A DNA stretch of 9,939 bases from DASPXY01 sp038227745. GTDB lineage: Bacteria > Planctomycetota > Planctomycetia > Gemmatales > Gemmataceae. The notes below the pieces were generated by a model, which made no database searches, was not told the DNA's origin, and saw only the letters and a program-made list of their open reading frames with translations. Position 1 is the first letter of the stretch; each line of letters begins with the position of its first letter. Shown here piece after piece: positions 1 through 6,800 of the stretch. The DNA is taken from the NCBI GenBank assembly GCA_038227745.1, contig JBBRPS010000359.1, positions 1 to 9,939 of the forward strand, in the 5' to 3' direction. Both the position numbers and the translations under genes were made by a program.

Positions 1-1
1 C

Positions 2-268
2 GACCGGCTGTCGTTTTTGGGATGCTTGCAGATCCTGCGGTGCCGGTTGCCGGAGTGCCAGGCGCGGACCCTAGAGGAGTTGGCGGAGTGGCATCGGGCG
101 TTGTTGGAGGAGATGGCGGCGGCGCGGACGGACGACGCGGTGCGGCGTAACCGGATCAACCCGCGCGTGGTGAAGGTGAAGATGTCGAAGTACAAGAAGA
201 AGCGCCCCGAGCATCGCCACCTGCCCCCGTTGCTGAAAACCTTTGCAGAAGCAGTAGTTATAACATAG
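2..268 (+). CDS. IS4-family transposase, C-terminal fragment (5' end outside window)
   Basis: The reading frame is open from base 2 to the TAG at 266-268, so this is the last ~88 codons of a longer gene; the TTG at 17 is not needed as a start. The fragment reads DRLSFLGCLQILRCRLPEC, then a Leu/Glu/Ala helix (EELAEWHRALLEEM), then the basic tail RINPRVVKVKMSKYKKKRPE ending near PPLLKTFAEAVVI. This tail (R.NPRVVK.KMS.....RPEHR) is what I know from the C-terminus of IS4-family DDE transposases common in Gemmata-like planctomycetes. The catalytic DDE residues would lie upstream, out of view. IS4-family enzymes move elements by cut-and-paste through hairpin intermediates. Whether the upstream part is intact cannot be judged. 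The right terminal inverted repeat should lie within roughly 100 bp after the stop, but it cannot be identified without the left end. Confidence 0.75.
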   Translation, partial: DRLSFLGCLQILRCRLPECQARTLEELAEWHRALLEEMAAARTDDAVRRNRINPRVVKVKMSKYKKKRPEHRHLPPLLKTFAEAVVIT

Positions 269-422
269 CAAACGGTATTGCGGCTAAACAGGCGGAACTC
301 GGCCGGCGACCGGATAAGTTGCCTAGCCGACCTGCGTCAGCGTAGGATGGAAGTGGAAGCCCGCCCGGCGGACCGGGCGAATCGGGGCCAACAATGACCT
401 TCTCCATAAAGGAAACCTGCCC
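269..422. other. Intergenic region between transposase and exported protein gene
   Basis: 154 bp with no credible gene. It should contain the right end of the IS4-type element. A small stem-loop lies at 362-379 (arms CGCCCGG/CCGGGCG, loop CGGA). A plausible Shine-Dalgarno AAAGGA at 408-413 precedes the ATG at 423 by 9 nt. A TATAAC at 259-264, overlapping the transposase stop, could be a -10 box, but no -35 at proper spacing is visible. Confidence 0.4.
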
Positions 423-941
423 ATGAAAAACGTGACGAACCCCCGGGCCGCCGTCCTCGCCCTGGCGGTCTGCCTCGTGCTGGCCCTCAACGCCGCCCCG
501 GCACGGGCCGGCAGCGATGCCGCGGAGGCCCTCACCCGGGCGCAGCAGCTGGTGGACGGGCAGCAGGGAACGGTCGCGTTCATCATGCACCCGACGGCCA
601 CGCTCAAGTCGATGGCGTGCGACCGCACCGCCACACTCGACAACGGCGACTTCACCCTCGACTACACCTTCCGCTTCCGGTCGTGGTATGGAACCTCGTT
701 CTACTCGAAGATGCAGTTCCACTTCTACGCGAACGGCGGCCTCGACCGTTGCGCCGCCGGCGCGACGAACGCCTGGGTCCGGCCGTTCACCGCCGCCAAC
801 TTCGTCGTCGGCTGGCTCAAGGGCCGGCTGCAGAGCAACATGACGAGCAGCGGCGCCCGCGACAACGATCAACTGGGCCAGCTCCTCGACCAGGGCGACG
901 CCCGCACGCTGCTGGACTGGTGGCTGAAGGCCGCCCAGTAA
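423..941 (+). CDS. Small exported protein of unknown function
   Basis: 172 aa, family not recognised. Residues 1-29 form a clear Sec signal peptide: MKNVTNPR, a hydrophobic core of Ala/Val/Leu, then APARA before a likely cut ahead of Gly30. The mature part (~143 aa) starts with a helix (AAEALTRAQQLVDG), continues with a strand-rich, aromatic middle (residues ~76-103, FTLDYTFRFRSWYG and FYSKMQFHFYANG) and ends with a helix finishing in LLDWWLKAAQ. It has two cysteines outside the signal peptide, Cys66 and Cys110, which could pair outside the cytoplasm. The start is supported by AAAGGA 9 nt upstream. The lipase-like gene follows after 24 bp in the same reading frame, so the two are probably co-transcribed. 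A role as partner or accessory of that hydrolase is only a guess. Confidence 0.75.
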   Translation: MKNVTNPRAAVLALAVCLVLALNAAPARAGSDAAEALTRAQQLVDGQQGTVAFIMHPTATLKSMACDRTATLDNGDFTLDYTFRFRSWYGTSFYSKMQFHFYANGGLDRCAAGATNAWVRPFTAANFVVGWLKGRLQSNMTSSGARDNDQLGQLLDQGDARTLLDWWLKAAQ

Positions 942-965
942 CGCTGCCCTCCAGAGGGTCCCGCC

Positions 966-1799
966 ATGCTCCTCTCCCTGCCCCTGCTCTGCCTCTGTAT
1001 CTCGACCGACCCCGGCGAGGTGCAGACGAAGTTCGTTCAGGTCCACCCGTCCCGCAGGGCGCAGGCGGAGCTGCGCCGCACCCCCGGACAGCAGCGCGCC
1101 GTCGTGCTGATCCCCGGCCTGTCGCTGGCGCGGGAGGAAGACACCGTGGCCGAACCGGGGATGCAGATCTGGCAGTACCCCGGCAGCCCGGTCATCCAGG
1201 CCCTCGCCGGCCAGGCGGACGTATTCTCGTTCGCTTATGGGCAGAACGTCCCGGTGGACCGCATCGCCGAGCTGCCGGCCCTGCGCGAGCGCATCCTGAG
1301 CCTGAAGAAACTGGGCTACGGCGACATCGTGCTGCTCGGGCACAGCGCGGGCGGCATCATCGCCCGGCAGTTCGCGGAGGACCACCCCGACGCCGGCGTG
1401 ACGCGCGTGGTGCAGGTGTGTACGCCCAATGGCGGCAGCGTGTGGGCCGAGCTGCCCGTGTGCGCCCCGAGCCAGCGCCCGTTCCTGGCCTCGTTGACCG
1501 TGAAGGCGCGGGAGAAGGCGCTCAAGGACCGTGTCCGCAAGAACGTGCCGAAGACGGTACAGTGGGTCTGTGTCATGGGGACCGGGGCGGGCCGCGGCGA
1601 CGTGGCGGTGTCGTCCCGCTGCCAGTGGACGCCCGACCTGCAGCAGCAGGGCGTCCCGGTGATCCACCTGCGGTCGCTACATTTCCTGGTGATGAACTCG
1701 CGCGACTGCGCCGCCTGCCTGGCGGACGCCGCGTGCCGCAACCGCCCGCGCTGGAGCGAGGCCGAGGTGCTGACCGCCCGCCAGTCACTGCGCCGGTAG
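966..1799 (+). CDS. Alpha/beta hydrolase, lipase/esterase-like
   Basis: 277 aa. The core is an alpha/beta-hydrolase: strand plus oxyanion-type turn RAVVLIPGLSLAR (residues 44-56), then DIVLLGHSAGGIIARQFAE with the GxSxG nucleophile elbow at 125-130 (nucleophile Ser127), then VVQVCTPNGGS (148-158). Asp212 in GRGDVAVSS fits the catalytic acid, as in the GDGVV motif of lipases, and His239 in LRSLHFLVMNS fits the catalytic histidine. The arrangement resembles triacylglycerol lipase / PGAP1-like hydrolases that attack ester bonds; the substrate is unknown. The N-terminus is hydrophobic (MLLSLPLLCLC) but lacks basic residues, so export is possible rather than certain. A Cys cluster (Cys248, Cys251, Cys257) near the C-terminus could form a disulfide or metal site. 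The start at 966 has AGAGGG 7 nt upstream. It follows the small exported protein gene by 24 bp, likely as one operon. Confidence 0.8.
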   Translation: MLLSLPLLCLCISTDPGEVQTKFVQVHPSRRAQAELRRTPGQQRAVVLIPGLSLAREEDTVAEPGMQIWQYPGSPVIQALAGQADVFSFAYGQNVPVDRIAELPALRERILSLKKLGYGDIVLLGHSAGGIIARQFAEDHPDAGVTRVVQVCTPNGGSVWAELPVCAPSQRPFLASLTVKAREKALKDRVRKNVPKTVQWVCVMGTGAGRGDVAVSSRCQWTPDLQQQGVPVIHLRSLHFLVMNSRDCAACLADAACRNRPRWSEAEVLTARQSLRR

Positions 1800-1814
1800 G
1801 GAGCATGCCGGCGC

Positions 1815-2092
1815 ATGCCACCTGAACCCGTTGAGATCATCGGCCTGGGCGAGCGGGGCTGGTCGCCGGCGTCCTGGAGGGCAAGCCGCTCGCCGCCGCC
1901 CTGGCGGCGCGGGTGGCCGAGGTGGAGCCGCCCGGCGAGCCGCCGGCGCGCGAAAACCCAGCAAATTCCGCGGCGGAAGACGCTCACGCGGCAGGTGTGC
2001 GAATTCGCTCTTGTGAGGCCTCTCCCTCAGGCTATAATCGGCCCCGCGGAACGACACGCCTCAACCATACTGCACGGAGGCAGAGTAAATGA
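1815..2092 (+). pseudogene. Possible frameshifted coding remnant (unidentified)
   Basis: From the ATG at 1815 the reading is MPPEPVEIIGLGERG; after a one-base shift near 1855-1860 a second frame continues as LVAGVLEGKPLAAALAARVA and onward through EVEPPGEPPARENP. The codons of this second frame between 1856 and about 1951 end in G or C without exception, the signature of real genes in this genome, and it has no stop from 1835 to the TGA at 2090-2092. That second frame has no good start of its own and includes promoter sequence at its 3' end, so coding content probably fades after about 1960. I do not recognise the family. Alternatives are a sequencing indel in a short real gene, or chance in GC-rich DNA. 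Confidence 0.25.
2011..2038 (+). promoter_or_regulatory. Sigma70-type promoter for the TPR / small membrane protein genes
   Basis: TTGTGA at 2011-2016 and a perfect TATAAT at 2033-2038 are separated by 16 bp. The expected transcription start near 2045 gives a leader of about 44 nt before the ATG at 2089. This is the best consensus -10 box on the plus strand of the window. Confidence 0.6.
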
Positions 2093-2892
2093 GCAGGACG
2101 CTCAACCTCGTCCGGCGCCTTCTGGCGAAGGGACGCAACCTACATAAACTCGGGTTCAATCATGAGGCCCTCCTCCTCCTGAGCAAGCTCTCCAGCTTCC
2201 GCGACCTGCCTGCGCAAGTCGCCGAGGAGGTCCAGCGCCGCCTCGCCGCCATCCTCCTCCGGCAGCGCAAGTATGCCCGGGCGCGCCATCACCTCGCCGC
2301 TCTCCTGCTCCGTCGGCCCGACTGCCCCGGCTACCACCACCTCATGGCCCGGGCCGTCGCGAAGGACGCGAAGGCCGACCCGAAGAAGGCCGTCGCCCAC
2401 TACCGCCAGGCGCTGGCGCTCGCCCCCGACCGGCCGCGCTGCCTCGCCGACCTCGGCCTCGCCGCCCTCCGCGCGGGTCGGCCGCGCGAGGGCCTGCGCT
2501 CGCTGCGGCGCGCCCTGGAACTGGCTCCGGACAACGCGGCCATCGTCGGCAAGGCGGTGGAGGGGCTCGGCCAGCGCGGGCGCTACCGCGAGGCCCGGCG
2601 CGTGCTGCACGCCGCCCTGTTCCGCAACCCGCGCGCGCCGCGCCTCCGCCGCCTGTGGGATGATCTCCGCTTCCGCGAGGCCCGCGCCGCCCAGGAGGCC
2701 GACCGCCGCGCCACCGCCGCCGTGACCGCCGGCGACGACGCTCCTGTCCTGCTGCCGTTCGTGCCACCGCCCGACGGCACTACCCCGGCCCGGCCCGCGC
2801 GCCGACTGCTCCGTCTGGACGCGGCGGCCACCCTCCCGCACCCGCACCTGCCGCGCGCGCTGCGCCGTAAGGACCACAAACATGCCCAGTAG
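2089..2892 (+). CDS. TPR-repeat protein, cytoplasmic
   Basis: 267 aa without a signal peptide. About four to five tetratricopeptide repeats cover residues ~13-183; the clearest are 82-115 (AVAHYRQALALAPDRP), 116-149 (LADLGLAALRAGRPREGLRS then RALELAPDN) and 150-183 (GLGQRGRYREARRVLHAALF), with the usual small-residue, aromatic and PDN/PD turn positions. TPRs form a helical scaffold for protein-protein contacts; the partner is unknown. The C-terminal ~75 residues are Ala/Arg/Pro-rich, probably flexible, and end in basic KDHKHAQ. The start is set by GGAGG at 2076-2080, 8 nt before the ATG, downstream of the promoter at 2011-2038. The last codons overlap the next gene by 11 bp, suggesting translational coupling with the small membrane protein. 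Arg content is high, as expected for this GC. Confidence 0.8.
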   Translation: MSRTLNLVRRLLAKGRNLHKLGFNHEALLLLSKLSSFRDLPAQVAEEVQRRLAAILLRQRKYARARHHLAALLLRRPDCPGYHHLMARAVAKDAKADPKKAVAHYRQALALAPDRPRCLADLGLAALRAGRPREGLRSLRRALELAPDNAAIVGKAVEGLGQRGRYREARRVLHAALFRNPRAPRLRRLWDDLRFREARAAQEADRRATAAVTAGDDAPVLLPFVPPPDGTTPARPARRLLRLDAAATLPHPHLPRALRRKDHKHAQ

Positions 2893-3229
2893 GTCTCCGG
2901 GCCGTCCTCCCGAAGAACCGAACGAGCCCCGGAAGACGCGCCCCCGCCGGCTGAGGACTTTCCTTGGCGTACTGGCCGTCTGCGCCACCACGGCCCTGGG
3001 AGGGTGGGTCGGGTCCGCGCTCGGCGCGCTCGCCGGGCGCACCGTCGGCATGAGGCAGTTCGGCCCGCGCCTCGGGACGACGCTGGGGATGGCGTGCGGG
3101 CTGCTCGTCGGTACGACTCTGGCGCTGGCGGCCATCGCCCGCAAGCGCCCCGCGCGACGCCCCCCGTTCAGCCCCCGGGCGACTCGTTCAGCAGCCGAGC
3201 GTCGAACGGAAAAGGCAGCAAGTCGCTGA
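2882..3229 (+). CDS. Small two-helix, glycine-rich membrane protein
   Basis: 115 aa, family not recognised. A basic, Pro-rich N-terminus (residues 1-25, with RKTRPRRLR) precedes two hydrophobic segments, ~26-51 (FLGVLAVCATTALGG and VGSALGALAG) and ~63-85 (LGTTLGMACGLLVGTTLALA). Both carry Gly-x-x-x-Gly type spacing as in glycine-zipper membrane helices, with a short loop RTVGMRQFGPR between. The C-terminal tail (86-115) is strongly basic, so both ends are predicted to face the cytoplasm. The ATG at 2882 lies inside the end of the upstream TPR gene (11-bp overlap), typical of a coupled operon. The 3' end overlaps the convergent cytidine deaminase gene by 62 bp; both frames look real, although the tail of this protein is the weakest part. 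Confidence 0.6.
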   Translation: MPSRSPGRPPEEPNEPRKTRPRRLRTFLGVLAVCATTALGGWVGSALGALAGRTVGMRQFGPRLGTTLGMACGLLVGTTLALAAIARKRPARRPPFSPRATRSAAERRTEKAASR

Positions 3230-3602
3230 GGCGGTGCCGCGCCGCCTCCGCCGTCCGGTTGCCCAGGATCACCTCCACGTCGCCGCCGAATTCCCAGAGG
3301 ATCTGCCGGCACGCCCCGCACGGCGGTGTCGGCGTCGCGGTGTCCGCGACGACCGCCAGGTGCGTGAAACGGCGCCGGCCCTCCGACACTGCCTTGAACA
3401 CCGCCACCCGCTCCGCACACACCGTCAGGCCGTACGTCGCGTTCTCCACGTTACAGCCCGTGATGATCTGCCCGTCCTCGGTCAAGAGGGCCGCGCCCAC
3501 CTTGAACTTCGAGAACGGCGCGTGCGCGTTCTCCCGGGCCGCACGGGCGGCCTCCAGGAGGCGGCGAGCCTCCGCGGCGGACAACGGCGTCGGCGTGCTC
3601 AT
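3168..3602 (-). CDS. cdd: Cytidine deaminase
   Basis: 144 aa, the usual size of the homotetrameric bacterial enzyme. It hydrolyses cytidine and deoxycytidine to uridine and deoxyuridine plus ammonia in pyrimidine salvage, in the cytoplasm. The signature is complete: the substrate loop FSKFKVGAAL (30-39), NVENATYG (51-58), the zinc/catalytic motif CAE with Cys62 and the proton-shuttling Glu64, and PCGAC with zinc ligands Cys95 and Cys98, followed by RQILWEF. The ATG at 3600-3602 begins MSTPTPLSAAEARRLLEAAR, which fits the family's N-terminal helix; the frame stays open further upstream, but that part is coded by intergenic repeat sequence and is rejected. The Shine-Dalgarno is weak (GAAAG). 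The gene stands alone, convergent with the small membrane protein gene and divergent from the TPR operon, and has the 44-bp palindrome 21 bp upstream of its start. Confidence 0.95.
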   Translation of the reverse strand: MSTPTPLSAAEARRLLEAARAARENAHAPFSKFKVGAALLTEDGQIITGCNVENATYGLTVCAERVAVFKAVSEGRRRFTHLAVVADTATPTPPCGACRQILWEFGGDVEVILGNRTAEAARHRLSDLLPFPFDARLLNESPGG

Positions 3603-3623
3603 GGCGGTTGTTCTTTCGGTTCG

Positions 3624-3667
3624 GTTGCTGGCGAACGGCCGGCGTACGCCGGCCGTTCGCCAGCAAC
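3624..3667. repeat. Perfect 44-bp palindrome upstream of cdd
   Basis: Two 22-nt arms with no spacer, centred between 3645 and 3646: the left arm begins GTTGCTGGCGAACGGCC and the centre reads GGCGTACGCC, mirrored exactly to 3667. No mismatch is present. It would fold into a very stable hairpin in RNA on either strand, or a cruciform in DNA. There is no T-run next to it, so it is not a standard terminator. It lies in the divergent cdd / TPR-operon intergenic region. It resembles a REP/MITE-type dispersed palindrome; copy number cannot be seen here, as no second copy was found in this window. Confidence 0.9.
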
Positions 3668-3763
3668 ACCCCGAGCCCTGCACCAGGAGAGGGCCGCCGA
3701 TGGGAAGAGGGTCAGCCCGGATCGCGGATTCCGCGCGGGCATCGCCGGGAGAAAAGGAAATTC

Positions 3764-3791
3764 TCGACCTGCTCGTGACAGCATTTATTAT
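3764..3791 (+). promoter_or_regulatory. Weak candidate promoter for the exported TPR operon, with a reverse TATAAT for cdd
   Basis: The stretch 3781-3800 is the only AT-rich block in this intergenic region. On the plus strand TCGACC (3764-3769) and TATTAT (3786-3791) are 16 bp apart; TATACT at 3789-3794 is an alternative -10. On the minus strand 3792-3787 reads TATAAT exactly, facing cdd, although no good -35 sits 17 bp upstream of it. A start there would give cdd a leader of nearly 180 nt containing the palindrome. Confidence 0.35.
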
Positions 3792-3895
3792 ACTGAAAAA
3801 ACTGAGCGCCGCGCGCACGACTCACGATCGACCCCAGGGCCTACTTTTCGAGCGAGCCCTTCCCTTCCCGGCAGCCGCCGATCCGGAGCCGCACC

Positions 3896-6800
3896 ATGAA
3901 ACGAACCCTCCTCCTGCTGCTGACATCCGCGACACTCCTCCTTCCCACCGTCCGGGTATCCGCCGACGAGCCCGCCGAATTACAGCTCGAGTTCGTCCGC
4001 AAGATGCGCGAGAAGGGCTACGCTTCGCTCGCCCTGGAGTACCTCGAAAAACTCCAGAAAAACCCAACGCCCGGCCTGGCCGACGTACTGCCGATGGAGT
4101 TGGCCCGCACCCGCGTCAGCCTCGCCCGCCAGAAGGAGCCGGCCTCGCGCGCCGCCCTGTTCGACGAGGCCCGCAAGGAACTCGAGGCCTTCATCGCCAA
4201 GAACCCCAAGAGCCCCGAGATCGCCAACGCCCGCGTCGAGGTCGCCCGCCTCGTCGCCTACCAGGGCCAGGCCCTCGTCAGCCAGGCCGTCCGCACCGAG
4301 GACGCCAAGGAGTCCAACGCTCTGGCGGCCAAGGCCGAGGCGTACTTCATCCAGGCCGGCCAGGAGCTGGAGGCCGCCGGCAAGGCCCTGACGAAGCCCG
4401 AGGACCGCGTCCAGATCGACTTCGAGCGCGGCAAAAACTTCCTCGACCAGGCCCATACCCATCCGCCCGACAGCACGCGCGCCAAACTGGTCGGCGAGGC
4501 GATCAAGGTGCTCGAAAAGGTCGAGAAGGACGCCCTCGAGGACAACACCAACCCCGCCCTGCACCTCGCCCGCGGCTGGCTCGTCAAGTGCTACCAGGAG
4601 GGCGACGAGCCCGACAAGGCCGCCCGCTACTTCAAGGCGCTCCTGAGGGAGACCGTGTCCGAGGCCCGGCCCGGCCAACGCTGGGGCTGGTACTTCCACA
4701 TCCACTTCCTCCCCAAGGACCTCAAGGTCAAGGAGACGCCGCTCGGCAAGGCCCGCCTGATCCAGAAGGAGGCGCTGGCCTGGCTCAAGGCCTTTCCGAG
4801 CGCCCGCAACACGCCCGAGGGCTACGCCGTCCGCTTCGACCTGGCCACTGCCTACGCGAACGAAGCCCAGGAACTGAACAAGGGCACCAAGACGGGCGCC
4901 AAGGCGGGCACCAAGGCGGCCGCCGTCTCCAAGCTCGCCCAGAAGGAACTGGCGTCACTGGCCGCCACCGACAACGACTTCGCCGAGAAGGCGTCGCAGA
5001 TGAACCTCGCTCTCAGCTTCCAGGTGCTGGGCGAGAAGACGCCCCTCAGTCAGCTCAAGGACTTCGAGCAGTGCTACCTCAAGGCCCGCTACGAGATGTA
5101 CCGCATGCAGGACGCGGGCAAGAAGGGCGGCCCGGAGGCGCGCCAGGAGCACCTCAAAGCGGCGATCGCGGCCTTCCGGCGCGGCCTGGCCCTCGCCGAC
5201 GCCAAGGCGCCGTTCCAGAAACTGTCCGAGGCGCGCTTCTACCTCGCCTACATCTATCTCCTCGCGGGCGACCTGTACCGCGCCGCGATCGTCGGCGAGG
5301 ACCTGGCGCGGAGCCGGCCGCCCACCCCCCGCTCGGCGGCGGCCGCCGGCTACGCCCTGCAGGCCTACGCCGACATCGCCGGCGCGACCAAGAGGCCCGG
5401 CGACCGCGAACGGCTGCGCGACCTGGCGAAGTACGTCCTGGTGGACAACGCGACGGCGTGGAAGGGCGAGCCGGTCACGCACGTGGCCCGGTTCCAGCTC
5501 GCGATGGCCGCCCTGCGCGAGAAGAAGTACGGCGAAGCCATCGACTACCTGGAGAAGATCACACCCGACTACAGCGCGTACATCTACACCCAGGCGCAGC
5601 TCATCCTGGCCGCCAACGCCGCTCGCCGCGAGGCGGAGGACCCCAAGCAAAAGGAGGCCTTCAAGGCCAAGGTGATCGAGGCGCTGCAGCGCATGCCGAA
5701 GCTGCCCGACAGCGCCGACACCGCCACCGCCCAGATGTACTTTGCCGCCCAGCTCGAGCAGGGCAACCTGTTCTACGCCGGCGCTTTCGCCTTTGCGCGC
5801 AAGGGCGATGTCGCCAGTGCGGTCAAGAAGTACGCGGAGCTGGACGCCTTCCAGACGCAGCTGCGGCAGCAGTACGACAAGCACTCCAAACGCTTCCCGG
5901 AGGAGGCCCAGGTCGATTTCGGCGGCGCCATGCGCCAGATGCGCAACCTGGCGCGCTACGGCATGGCCCAGGCCGAGTACCGCGCCGGCGAGTACGACAA
6001 GGTGCTCGCGCCGTCGGCGACCGGCGACGTCGTCGCGGAGGTGAAGAAGCTCGGCCAGGCCGAGAAGGGCGCCATCAAGCTCCGGGACTACCAGCTCACC
6101 GGCGAGATCCTCGGCCTGGCGATGCGGGCCGACGTGCAGAAGGGCAAGATCGCCGAGGCCAAGGAGGTCCTCGCGCTGCTGCGCCGTCTGAGCGGTCCGG
6201 ACGACGCGGCCGAGGCGACCTCCGCGGGCGCCGTGCTCAAGACGCTCGTGCTGGAGCTGAAGTCCCAGGTGCGCGACCTGAAGGCGAAGCAGCAGACGAA
6301 GCAGCTCGACGCGACGGTCAAGAACTTCTCGGCGTTCCTCGACGAGATGGCCAGGCAGTTCAGCAAGAATCCGAGCCGCGACGACCTCATGTTCCTGGCC
6401 GCGTCGTACTCCAGTCTGGAGAAGTACGGGGAGGCGGCCAAGCTCTACGCCCAAATCCCCGAGCCGAAGATCGCGGTGAAGAAAACTTACACGCCTGAGG
6501 AGACCAAGGAGCTGCAGGACTACTGGCTGGGGCAGGTGAACTACGGCCGGGCGCTGCGGCTGGAGAACCGGGCGCTGCGGCTGGAGAAGCAGTTCGTCGA
6601 GGCGCGGAAGGTGCTGCAGCGGATTGTGGACGACCCGCGCGGCCACGGCAAGTTCCTGGCGGAGAAGGAGCTGCTGCACATGTACGAGGACCAGGGTCTG
6701 TACGGCAAGGGCATCACGTCGTGGGGCCAGTTCATGAACCACCCGACGATGAAGGCGGCCCTGAAGGGCATGGGGGGCAAGGCGCCCGACGAGCAGCGCA

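Noticed and set aside
258..1667. 469-codon minus-strand frame opposite the exported protein and hydrolase genes
   Set aside because: His/Arg/Gly-rich shadow product; the plus-strand frames have a signal peptide and a hydrolase catalytic triad.
1803..1818. GCATGC-CGGC-GCATGC stem-loop after the hydrolase gene as a terminator
   Set aside because: Only 6-bp arms, no T-run, and no better than expected in GC-rich DNA.
3603..3818. N-terminal extension of cytidine deaminase to 216 aa
   Set aside because: The extra residues are encoded by the palindrome and AT-rich intergenic DNA; the family N-terminus begins at the ATG at 3602.
3700..3895. ATG at 3700 with a GGAGAGG-like site upstream, reading a short helix (EKEILDLLVTAFIILKKLS)
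   Set aside because: The frame does not stop but runs on as the out-of-frame shadow of the 3896 gene, so it cannot be a separate small protein.
3004..6498. 1164-codon open frame on the plus strand overlapping the large exported TPR gene
   Set aside because: Its product is dominated by Arg, Gly and Pro without domains, while the overlapping frame from 3896 has a signal peptide and TPR repeats. Lack of stops follows from extreme GC at third positions of the real gene.
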